Assembly: GCA_009663005.1 (NCBI GenBank)
Contig: CM018908.1
Span: 14,818,072 to 14,828,071 of the forward strand
Source of the DNA: Actinidia chinensis
Taxonomy: Eukaryota; Streptophyta; Magnoliopsida; Ericales; Actinidiaceae
DNA length: 10,000 bases
Direction: 5' to 3'
Shown: positions 1 through 7,900 of the stretch, piece by piece
Numbering within the stretch: the stretch's first letter is position 1
Layout: every line of letters begins with the position of its first letter
Translations under genes and position numbers: made by a program
The notes under the pieces: model-generated
What the model was told of the DNA's origin: nothing
The model's input: only the letters and a program-made list of their open reading frames with translations
The model's database searches: none

Positions 1-101
1 TTTTTATGTCGATAATGTGCGCCTCACTTCGATAAGTCGCGCGCCTCGCCTCTTGCCTGAGGCTCCACATACTTTTACGCCTCTCGCCTTTAATAACTCT
101 G
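1..101. mobile_element. Right end of a hAT-like non-autonomous element (cut by window edge)
   Basis: The first 100 bases are unusually rich in GCGCC/GCCTC words, unlike the AT-rich flank. Read on the reverse strand from base 101, the sequence begins CAGAGTTATTAAAGGCGAG. This fits the CARNG start and the 'TTAAAGGCG' continuation seen at the ends of many plant hAT-type MITEs. The first flanking bases after the end are tatagtac (102-109), which would be one half of an 8-bp target duplication. The other end and the other duplication copy lie outside the window, so the assignment rests on terminal sequence and composition alone. Confidence 0.5.
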
Positions 102-371
102 TATAGTACTTCAAACACATCCACTTCTTTTTCTATTTATTTTTGTAGTTTTTTTTTTGACTAAAAACATGAAATAATGAGTTAAAATTTAGAAAGAGCT
201 TGAGTTTTGGCAAGAGATTTCAAAAGGGGGCCATAACGCATCAATAATTCTTATGGCATAAACTTAAAGATGTGTTCTTGCATCATTAATTTGAATATAA
301 GAAAACTTCGCTTGTATATAATATATGTATATTATTAAGTAGATTACGTTTCAATAAATGTTCAACTATGG
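102..371. other. AT-rich spacer, no gene recognised
   Basis: This is AT-rich DNA with poly-T runs and no reading frame that I can relate to a protein family. The RNase H-like fossil may begin somewhat before 372, because the normal start of that domain and its first catalytic aspartate were not found. Confidence 0.5.
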
Positions 372-720
372 GATCTCATTAGGAACGAGAAAGGAAATTG
401 GGTGAAAGGTAACTACTGTAGGCTTCCGGATTGCTCAGACTTGGAATCGGAGCTCTTGGCAATTTTATCGTGGTTTAGTCATTGTTCTTCAAGAAGGAAT
501 TAGCCTGATTCAAATTAAACCGATGCCCAAGTTGCGGTGGAAATTATTTAAGAAGGCCCTTGTGAAATTGCACCTTTCAAAAAGATGATTGGGGATATTT
601 GGATGATGATTAGAAGGTGCCGTGGATCCATCTCTTTCATGCCAAGTGTAACTTTATGTGGCAGGGCAAATGTAGGTGCTTGCTATTATCATGCTAGAAT
701 GGGGATCGAGTTTATTAATG
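372..720 (+). pseudogene. Fossil RNase H-like (RVT_3 type) domain, retroelement-derived
   Basis: Read with frame changes, the plus strand gives the order typical of plant RNase H-like proteins. These are related to LINE and 'putative ribonuclease H' ORFs. The pieces are DLIRNEKGNWVKG from 372, LESELLAI (about 441-464), then in another frame YRGLVIVLQEGISLIQI (about 467-517), then TDAQVAVEII (about 521-550). EGPCEIAPFKKMIGDIW and a degraded RANV...ARMGI end follow. The glutamate of ESELLA and the aspartate of TDAQ correspond to two of the catalytic carboxylates; the first aspartate is not found. At least two frameshifts (near 465 and 518) and an in-frame TAA after EII show that it is dead. It could be the RNase H part of a LINE or a host-domesticated RVT_3 gene copy. 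Confidence 0.65.
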
Positions 721-1386
721 TGATGATCTTATACTGAAAGGATTGGAAGTTGTTTTGCTAGGGCAATGAGAAAGGAGGTTCCAAGAAGTTAAGGTGGTCC
801 AGCGTTCATTCATCGCTACGAAAGTTACCCTTCTGCTTTAATTGGGGATTATGTTTGTAAAACATAGGCTCCATTTGTAGGATTTCTAATGCAAGTTTTT
901 TGCAAAAAGTCTAAATGATAATATGCTTGAAAAACCAACATAGCAATGGTGTGAAACACTAAAGATCCAAGAAAACATTAATCCCTGAACAGTTCAAGAA
1001 GTAAGACTATACTTCTGTTAAGTAATACTGACACTTGTGAAAATTTAATTGAACCACTTCAAAGTGAACAACTCAATGGGTTGATATGAATTCCTTAAAA
1101 ATAGGTGACTAAGCATGGAGACAACCCCTAAAAGCAACTAGATGGCTTAAGTAGTTGGGTGTAGCTGGGGAAGTCGCGTTAGAGGAAATGATTTTGGGTA
1201 AAAGGTTGTGATCAAAGTGAAAGATCTCACTGTAATCCCACTAGAAAACTTGTGAGAGACATTAAAATGTGCAAGAAGTTGTATAAGAGGACTCTGCCGC
1301 TTCCAACAACGCCCTCGGCTTACCATGAAATGGGCACCCACACGCTATAAGGCTATAAGCTCAACTTTTAAGTGTGTGTGTATATA
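721..1386. other. No recognisable gene
   Basis: I see no convincing coding region or repeat here. A short open frame on the minus strand (1147-1341) has no recognisable motif and the composition of noncoding DNA. A short TG/TA dinucleotide run (1372-1390) leads into the duplicated unit that follows. Confidence 0.5.
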
Positions 1387-1431
1387 TATATTTAAATGTA
1401 CTTTAAAGTCGCAGATGACTAGCTTTATTTG

Positions 1432-1562
1432 CAATGTTCTAAAAAGCGGCCTAGGCGGGGCCTAGGCTCTAGGCCCCCCGGCTGCACGCTTACCGCCTAA
1501 CGCTTTTTAGAATATTGGAGCGGATAGTATCCTAGAACCTATGAGAAGTTTTAGAAATGTTA

Positions 1563-1596
<34 letters not shown>

Positions 1597-1790
1597 AGAT
1601 CGGAAGAGGAGGAAGATGAGGAGTATGACTTTGAGTCCGACAGAGAGAGAATCTTGGAAGGATATGAAGAAGAAGAGTTAGAGACCTAGTTTTTAATTTC
1701 TATATATTTTAGAGACCTAAATTGTCATCTTCCTCTTAGTATTATTCAAGATTAAACAGTTGAACACTACTATTTTAATGTCACTTATTT

Positions 1791-1828
<38 letters not shown>

Positions 1829-1928
1829 GTAAATATTAATTCTCTAAATAAAATAAAATAAAAACGCTTAGGCCCCGCCTAGGCACCCACCTAGGCGCTA
1901 GTCCCCCTAGTGCTTTTTAGAGCCACTG
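1432..1928. mobile_element. Non-autonomous hAT element (about 497 bp) with GC-rich subterminal repeats
   Basis: The left end reads CAATGTTCTAAAAAGC, and the right end read in reverse is CAGTGGCTCTAAAAAGC. These are imperfect terminal inverted repeats with the hAT-type CARTG start. Inside each end lie GC-rich CCTAGGC words in inverted arrangement (1448-1500 and 1868-1912), a layout common in plant hAT MITEs. The target-site copies are tttatttg (1424-1431) and ttatttg (1929-1935). The right copy seems to have lost one T, so the original duplication was probably 8 bp. The empty-site copy at 2058-2065 carries the target once, which fixes both boundaries independently. The interior is AT-rich and holds a remnant of a transposase tail. 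Confidence 0.85.
1523..1689 (+). pseudogene. Remnant of the acidic C-terminal tail of a hAT transposase
   Basis: The element interior reads VRELHEKDFLS from 1565. After a one-base frame change near 1596 it continues as SEEEEDEEYDFESDR and then an EGYEEEELET end with a stop TAG at 1687-1689. Plant hAT transposases often end in a short basic or neutral stretch followed by a strongly acidic tail after the dimerisation domain, and this matches in position and character. The dimerisation and catalytic parts are absent, so the element would depend on a relative elsewhere in the genome. The assignment as transposase is an inference from location and composition; the reading frame itself is visible. 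Confidence 0.5.
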
Positions 1929-1973
1929 TTATTTGTTTTTCTTCTTTTTTGAAAGCAATGGGACCCCCTTCAA

Positions 1974-2026
1974 ATATATATATATATATATCTATATTAT
2001 ATATATATATATATAATATATATATT
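1974..2026. repeat. AT dinucleotide microsatellite
   Basis: A run of about 50 bases is made almost entirely of (TA)n, interrupted by TCTATATTAT and TAATAT. It separates the two copies of the local duplication and may be variable between individuals. Confidence 0.9.
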
Positions 2027-2100
2027 TAAATGTACTTTAAAGTCGCAGTTGCCTGGCTTTATTTGTTTTTCTTCCTTTCTAAAAGCAATGGGACCTTCCT

Positions 2101-2705
2101 TCATCACTGTTGGCTTGTGAGGTAAAAATGGGAGTCGAGGTGGGACAAAGCTAGTGCCAAGTGTACAACTTTTGTGTGATGTGGCCTTATGACAGGAATA
2201 ATGCAGGAGCACAACCTCCTATTCCAATATTCAAATGGCTATTTTTGAAATCCTTTTGAATTTCTTTATTTTTGTCTTTGGGGTCCATAGTTGTGGTGAA
2301 CTTGTAAATGTATTCTCAATATCTGAGGGAGTTTATTTATTTGGAACTGGTTGCTTTAGCTACTTCTGAATACCATATTTGAGGACGTTTACATATAAAC
2401 TTGCTTTCTGTTAATTAAGTTTTTTTTTTTGTGCGTGTGGTGGTGGAAAGGTCATGTTTTTCATATCACTAACTTTGGATCCTGGATATCCAATTTACAT
2501 GGTTTATGTATGATCAAGTTTTGAAAGAGATGATCCTATTTGATAATACTACTTGAATGTATATTTTCACAGCACAATAGGCAAGAGTAACATTAGTTGT
2601 TAGAATGCAATACTGACTGTAACTAACAATCTAAAATGTGTAAGGGTATGGGTTTATATAACTACGAGTCACTTTGCAATTTCTACCATTACTGCAAGGA
2701 GATAT
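2101..2705. other. No recognisable gene
   Basis: This AT-rich stretch has a poly-T run near 2421-2430. No exon of the dynamin gene upstream of the 3005 exon could be found here, although the preceding stalk and GTPase exons would lie in this direction. It is either intron or sequence outside the duplicated gene segment. Confidence 0.45.
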
Positions 2706-2904
2706 AAATCTTTCCCAGACACCCATTAATGAGTACTAATTGGGCGTAATTTTTAGCAAGGGCCACTAGTTCAACTGGTAAAGACTTGGCCTCCCAACCA
2801 TGAGGTTGTGAGTTCAAGTCTTGCGAGTAGCCACTTTGTTCATATTATAATCAAATTTTTATCTGTTATCCAAATTTCCCTCCCAAAACCATTAATGAAT
2901 ACTA
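2706..2904. repeat. Degenerate direct repeat flanking the SINE-like sequence
   Basis: Bases 2706-2738 and 2872-2904 align over 33 bases without gaps. About 24 positions match, including a 16-base core CCATTAATGARTACTA at 2723-2738 and 2889-2904. The spacing is 166 bases. The repeat is longer than a normal SINE target duplication, so it may be an older local duplication that happens to bracket the element. Confidence 0.55.
2760..2833 (+). mobile_element. tRNA-derived SINE-like head with pol III boxes
   Basis: TAGTTCAACTGG (2767-2778) fits a pol III box A (TRGYNNARNGG). GAGTTCAAGTC (2810-2820) fits a box B (GGTTCRANTCC), at the spacing usual for tRNA and tRNA-derived SINEs. The 5' GGGCCAC and 3' GTAGCCAC do not pair as an acceptor stem, and no good anticodon arm forms. 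It is therefore a tRNA-related retroposon head and not a working tRNA gene. The 3' body and tail cannot be delimited; AT-rich sequence follows up to about 2870. Confidence 0.6.
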
Positions 2905-3004
2905 CCTTGCATCACTTTAATTTAACCTTACACCATGGAGATATAAGGAAGTTTCCCCTTCTCATCTTCCCTTTCTTATCTTGTGTTATAAATACGTGAT
3001 GCAG

Positions 3005-3108
3005 GGTAGTGGTTGGAAAAATTGTTGCTAGTTTTGAGGGCAAACTTCCCTAACATGAATTCAGAAGCTCCCCTAGACAGACATTTTTGACATAACACCG
3101 TTAAAAGG
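3005..3108 (+). pseudogene. Broken DRP2 exon A (stalk)
   Basis: After a good acceptor (GCAG at 3001-3004) the exon reads GSGWK. In shifted frames it continues IVASFEGKLP, then PLDRHF and DI..VKR, the family's SGWKIVASFEG ... LPLDRHFDINNVKR block. Extra bases are seen in the A run at 3017-3021, near 3051 and in the T run at 3084-3088; one base is missing near 3096. The net length is 104 against an expected 102. In the entry frame TAG occurs at 3029-3031. The donor GTATGT at 3109 is intact. Confidence 0.85.
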
Positions 3109-3216
3109 GTATGTTAAATTGTTATCTTTATTTTAAGTGTTTTGCAACTTTGCATTGCTTTAAATGGTTTTTGTGTTCGTTACTTTTACGGTGATCCCTT
3201 TACGTTTTTTGTTCAT

Positions 3217-3337
3217 ATTTTGTGCTTGGAAGCAGATGGTTACCCCTTATCTTTATCCCCAGAGAAAGGATTAAAGTCTTTAATAAAAAATTGTTTTAGA
3301 GCTCGCAAAAGAGCCTGCACGTCTTTGTGTTGATGAG
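3217..3337 (+). pseudogene. Broken DRP2 exon B (stalk)
   Basis: The exon reads LEADGY, then SPEKGLKSLIK. After a one-base gain in the A run at 3285-3290 it continues as VLELAKEPARLCVDE in another frame. This matches the DRP2 block EADGYQPYLISPEKG...ELAKEPARLCVDE, with the QPYLI part altered and one codon short. The shift leads to TGA at 3331-3333. The acceptor position has AT (ttcat) where AG is expected, so the exon probably could not be spliced in normally. The donor GTAAGC at 3338 is good. Confidence 0.85.
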
Positions 3338-3760
3338 GTAAGCTATGCAATTTCTTAATTATCTCAGTTTGAAATTATTATTTTGCCAAATTGCTTTCAT
3401 TGCAGGAATGATTGGATAAAATCTTCAAGCATTTGGTGATTTTGCCAACCTGTAGAGTTTCTGTTATACTTCTTATTAAACTGTTATCTTTCCAATGTTT
3501 CATTTCTCAAATATCCTCTATAAAAAATGCTATATGATGAAGAGAATACGCTGAATCCACAGTGAAATCAATGTACTTCAGATATTTGACTACATATCTC
3601 CCATAAATTTTCTAGATTCCACAGTGAGACCAATTTGCTTCAGATATTTGGCTTATGTTTTAATATGTATACATGCATGCCTGGAATTCGGTTAGTTCCC
3701 CTTGCTGTATTTGTCATTAATTCAATATCCAAATCCATTTTTTGTTACTGTAAGCATCAT
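3338..3760 (+). other. Intron between broken exons B and C
   Basis: This is an AT-rich intron-like sequence holding a 39-base near-tandem duplication (3553-3591 and 3615-3653). A TTGCAG at 3400-3405 looks like an acceptor, but no dynamin-like coding sequence follows it. Confidence 0.6.
3553..3653. repeat. Imperfect 39-bp direct repeat, 62-bp period
   Basis: Bases 3553-3591 and 3615-3653 align without gaps with about seven differences (GAWTCCACAGTGARAYCAAT... CTTCAGATATTTGRCT). It is a small local duplication in the intron with no obvious function. Confidence 0.8.
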
Positions 3761-3849
3761 GTACACCGTTTACCCGGTGATAATAGTTTCGTCTGCTGCA
3801 ATGGTACACCATGTCTTGAAGAATATCCTATCCTCCTTTTAAGAGAGAG
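3761..3849 (+). pseudogene. Broken DRP2 exon C (stalk)
   Basis: Read through frame changes the exon gives VHR, then IVSSAA, then NGTPCLEEYP and finally PPFKRE. This corresponds to the conserved VHRVL.DIVS.ANATPGLGRYPPFKRE segment. It is 89 bases long against an expected 84, with gains near 3771-3785 and 3830 and a loss near 3801. The bases before it are CATCAT, so the acceptor AG has become AT. The donor GTACTT at 3850 is intact. This is the most damaged of the four exons. Confidence 0.75.
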
Positions 3850-3940
3850 GTACTTTAGATATGCTTGCTGCATCCATTCTTGAAGTTTTTTTGTGGCTGG
3901 ATGTATTAATTCTTTCTTCTAGCAATAATCAATACTTTAG

Positions 3941-4068
3941 GTTGTAGCAATTGAAAGTGCTAGCGTGGATGGGTTTAAGAATGAAGCAAAAGAACATGGT
4001 GCTTGCCCTTGTTGATATGGAGAGGGATTTGTTCCTCCACAACACTTCATCCGTTTGGTACAGAGGCG
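3941..4068 (+). pseudogene. Broken DRP2 exon D (end of stalk)
   Basis: The exon follows an intact acceptor (TTTAG) and reads VVAIESASVDGFKNEAK. A one-base gain near 3994 follows, then MVLALVDMER, a one-base loss near 4026, and FVPPQHFIRLVQR in the restored frame. The entry frame hits TGA at 4013-4015. The length of 128 bases equals the expected intact length because gain and loss cancel. Its last two bases (CG) still join in phase to the next exon's A to make the arginine codon. Confidence 0.9.
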
Positions 4069-4921
4069 GTACGCTCTATACCAATGAACATTGAAGGGTT
4101 TTAATATATTAAAGATCTGAAAAGCTTTGACGTGAAATATTAAATATTTCGGTTATATTGTGTTTTAAATTCCTCTTGTATGATGCGGTTGCCTATTGTT
4201 AGGATGGCCCAAACTCTTCTGTATTATTGCTACTTGTCATTTTCGCCAGATAATGGCCCACATGAACACCAACCTTGAGAGTCTAAAATTATTTGAATGA
4301 TTTTTAGAACATTGTAGATCAGATGTTATTAGGATATCTAAATTGGGAAGGTATAGGCCTTTGCTCTATGCGATTGGCCATCCTTTTGACCTAAAATGGT
4401 TGCTAAACAACCCATGATATTCAAAGTTATTGGCTTTATAATAGATTTCTAGAGCTTTCTGACAATGCGAGTGCATCAATCCCATGATGTGTTAGAATCT
4501 TGCGTCTGGTTTGGTATAATGGTACATGGAGTTGAAAGCCTTTTTTTGGCTTTGAGATGCCAATATGATCCTCCTGAATGGCTGTGCGTTTATCTGATGG
4601 GTGTATTATAAATGGTGAAAACCAAGACAATGAAGGAAATTTTAGTATTATACCTTTTTCCCATAAATATGACTTTAATCTCCTGGAGGGAATTGAGAAT
4701 ATACTGCTAGCTCAGAATGCTTATTTCCCTCCCTTCGGAACACTTCGATCCTTGTCAATTAATGTAGTGAAGTTATGCAATATTGTCTTTCTTGGAATTT
4801 CTTATTTAACGTTGGACATATTGTCAATTTTATGGCATGTCTTTGTGGGGAATAAATATTAAATTAATATTATGGTTTCTTGGAATGAGCCTCCAATCAA
4901 TTGCCGTATAATTCTTTCCAG
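4069..4921 (+). other. Intron between the decayed and the intact halves of the dynamin gene
   Basis: Its ends are GTACGC and TTTCCAG, so it could still be spliced. It holds no family-related coding sequence. Open frames on both strands at 4436-4862 have no recognisable motif. If the intact 3' exons are transcribed on their own, a new start site would most simply lie here, but I see no convincing core promoter. Confidence 0.6.
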
Positions 4922-7900
4922 AATGGAGAGGCAGAGGCAAGAGGAAGAGCAAAAGAACCGATCTTCTAGAAAGGCAGTTGATGCAGAGCAATCCATATTA
5001 AATAGGGTCTGTACTCTTTATCTCAATGGAGAAATAGTTTGATGCCCAAATTCATCAGATTTTGTTTAAATGTTTGTAATTAATGCATTTGTTCTTGGAA
5101 TCTCCTTGACTCCTACCTCCTCCCTACTACATGCCTCTTCTTTTTGAAACAATGGCCTTGGCTTGGTATGTATTTCTAATTGTCTTCTGTGTTCTTCTAG
5201 GCTTCCAGTCCTCAAACAGGGGGCCAGCAAGCTGGGGGGAGCTTAAAATCAATGAAGGACAAACCTGGTCAGCAAGATAAGGACATGCAAGAGGGATCAG
5301 GCTTGAAAACTGCAGGGCCTGATGGGGAGATAACAGCAGGTTCATGCAGTACATTTTGCTCCCAATATTTTCTGGTTTCATTTGTCGTCCCTTGTAAGAA
5401 TTTATGGCTTCTGGAATCTGCACTGAGTATCCAGATCAATAGTGTTCACTCTTTACACCTTTCTGTTTGGTTACTGTGTAAGCAAACATTAGAGGGTTCG
5501 AAATTATGGTACAAGAAGCAGTTTTGTTTGTTTGATTGGATGACTAGTATCTTTTGACCTATTGAATACGTAGATTTGCCATGGATTTTGAATATGCTTT
5601 TCTGCAAATGGATGATTATGGTACGACACGCCTCATATAGAAAAATAAATATGGATGAAGTTTTTTGTGTTCATGTTTTAGTGATAGTAATTTGTGAAAC
5701 ATATGCTAGTGTTGAAAAACATAAATGGATTAAACCCTAACCCAGCTATTATCAGATATCAACAACAAAATTACAAAGACGTAATTGTTGATTGTCAAAG
5801 TAGTGGTCGGGCTTGACAAGAGAATGTGGGCTTCTCTCTCACTACATGTGCGTGTGAATTTGGTAGGTGGTGAGCTGTGTGTGTTTCTTAGTGGAGTGGT
5901 TGGTGTTCTGTGTTGGTGATTGAAGATAGAGGCTTATTGAGGGAGTGGTGGATTGCTTTATACCATGTAAAGTATAGGTATCTGGTAGATGTGGGTATGA
6001 CCTGTTCTTTGAAGTACCTATGCTTCATCGAGGGCAACCTTGGTATTTTTAAATTTCAAATCAATGACATTAATATTTTACTATTTTCTTGTACTGGCAT
6101 TGACATGTGGTTAACACGGGAGGCTTGTGTATATTGTTTGGAAAAGTAATGGGTTGGTGTAATTTCATGTATGACGGATGATTCCCTTTAATCAGAAACC
6201 TATGGGAGGTCCCTGTTTTTGTCCCTTGAAAATGTTACCGTGGATGCTTTATTCTTATTTGTACTTTACTGCATTGAACTTCATATTAGTTCCTCATAGA
6301 GTATGAAAATGTGTACATGTATCTTATGGGTACCAATGGTTATTAGGTCTTTATCGGTTTGGTTTTGGTCTGTTGACACTGGAACTAAGACCAAATTCCA
6401 TTAACACAAAAAATTGAGGTATGAAACACAATAAAGTTCCAGGAAAAATGTTAAACTGAGGTATCATCATCCACATCTCTAGAGTGGATAACCAAAATTT
6501 ATTTGCTTTGTTTGGGTTCAAACCTTCAATGCCTAGGCAACTTGTGAGCCCTATAGCTTCTAAGAAGAATCTTTATTGATAATGTTTCCGTGATTCAGTT
6601 CTAAATAAACATTGAATGAACATGATTATCTGATAGATCTTCCCACAACATGATGGCCTGCTTATTTTCTACTTAATCTTTAGTTTTTCTCTGTATTGCA
6701 GGTTTCCTGTTAAAGAAAAGCGCGAAAAAGAATGGATGGAGTAGAAAATGGTTTGTTTTAAATGAGAAAACTGGCAAGGTTAGTACTTTATGAAATAGCA
6801 TTTTTAGCCAATGATGTGAGATAAGTGATAGACACACTTGGAATGATTTGAGATAGCATTTTTAGCCAATGATGCCAAATCAACTTTTTTTTTATATTTC
6901 TTGTTTCTTGCTCCTTTTTGTTGACTTTTATGCTTTAGTATTCTACTCTTGGAAGTTCCCTTCTATTCAATGTCATATATTTCATATCATACACATTTCT
7001 ATGCCGTACGTTGTTAACTTAATGCCGACATCAGTTGAATCTTTTTATGTTTTATAACTTTTATGTCAATGTGCTCATAGGAAAATATTTTAGACACTGC
7101 CGTGGTAATGCTAATAACAATAACTAAAAATGAAAAGTCATTTTCATTTTGTCAATTGTATTATTGTATGGTCTATTGTTTTTAGCATTGATCAATTTGG
7201 GGGCTATTTATGTTGTTTGTCATGGCATCGTTTTTTTGATATCAACATTGCTTTGCAGCTTGGATACACCAAAAAGCAGGAAGAAAGACATTTCCATGGC
7301 GTTATCACCTTGGAGGTATCGAGTGACTGTTAACAATTTCAGATCATACTACATTTAGTTTTATAATTCTCACACTTGGCAGTAGAATTGATAACAGTTC
7401 TGTCTTCTCTTTTGAGTTTCATTTTTCTGACCATGTTTTCTTACTAGATACAAACATGTACTCAATTCAGAAATTTAATTTTTGTGGTCCGAGTTTAAGT
7501 ATACTTGGTGTAACTTAGATGGCATCAAAAATTTTAAGCCAGTGATGCGGTTGATGTGGATATGACGCATATTATGCTGTAACATACATGCATTATATCT
7601 TAGTTTGAGCAGTAAAATTTTTCATTATAACACTTAATAGTGTAATATTTTTTTTAGTAAAACGTTTAGCTAGAAATATTAATCAATCCACTGTATGGAA
7701 CCAAGGTTGTTTCGTGGGAAAAGTCAGTCTCTACTATATATTTTTTTCTTGTATATCCTATATTGTAATGACTAAAAGCTCACCAAGAAGTCCTTCATAT
7801 CACAGCGAAAATGCCTCTACTAAATGGGACATAATGAATCCATAATGACAATTTTCATGGAATGAGCTGTTATGCAACCTTCCTATTGGATCGAAATAAA

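Larger units (their letters stand above)
1387..2100. repeat. Local direct duplication, one copy split by a hAT insertion
   Basis: Bases 1387-1431 and 2021-2065 are the same 45-bp sequence with few differences (TATATTTAAATGTACTTTAA and onward). Bases 1936-1970 and 2066-2100 continue the match in exactly the same register (TTTTTCTTC... then AAAGCAATGGGACC). The first copy is therefore interrupted by 1432-1935, which is the inserted element plus its second target-site copy. The second copy is uninterrupted and shows the ancestral empty site. An AT dinucleotide tract separates the copies and could have promoted the duplication. Confidence 0.85.
3005..4068 (+). pseudogene. Decayed stalk (middle-domain) exons of a DRP2-type dynamin
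   Basis: Four consecutive exons of a plant dynamin-related protein 2 can be read in the correct order. They lie at 3005-3108, about 3217-3337, 3761-3849 and 3941-4068. Together they cover the end of the stalk region between the GTPase domain and the PH domain, which in intact proteins builds the helical dynamin polymer at endocytic membrane necks. Each exon carries one or more small indels, stops follow in the original frame, and two of the four acceptors have lost their AG. The donors are intact (GTATGT, GTAAGC, GTACTT, GTACGC). Introns are kept, so this is not a retrocopy. The exons upstream of 3005 that would encode the GTPase domain are not seen in the window. The clustering of lesions here, against none in the next nine exons, argues against simple sequencing error. 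Confidence 0.85.

Noticed and set aside
1597..1608. AGATCGGAAGAG, identical to the start of a common sequencing adapter
   Set aside because: The next base is G and not the adapter's C, no further adapter sequence follows, and the bases belong to a continuous acidic reading frame inside the hAT element.
1147..2212. Minus-strand open frames at 1147-1341 and 1997-2212
   Set aside because: The first has no recognisable motif; the second runs out of the AT microsatellite and the local duplication, so it is a chance frame.
2760..2833. Functional tRNA gene
   Set aside because: The acceptor ends do not pair and no proper anticodon arm forms; only the pol III boxes are tRNA-like.
3005..4068. Assembly or sequencing indels as the full explanation for the frameshifts
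   Set aside because: Some lie in homopolymers, but others do not, two splice acceptors are also lost, and about 1 kb of the following exons has no such error. It is not formally excluded without reads.
4436..4862. Overlapping open frames on both strands (minus 4436-4630, plus 4578-4862)
   Set aside because: They lie in an intron between two recognised dynamin exons, have no motif and show the composition of chance frames.
5732..5740. AAACCCTAA telo-box as a regulatory site
   Set aside because: It lies deep within an intron as a single copy; a 9-mer match of this kind is expected by chance often enough to carry no weight here.
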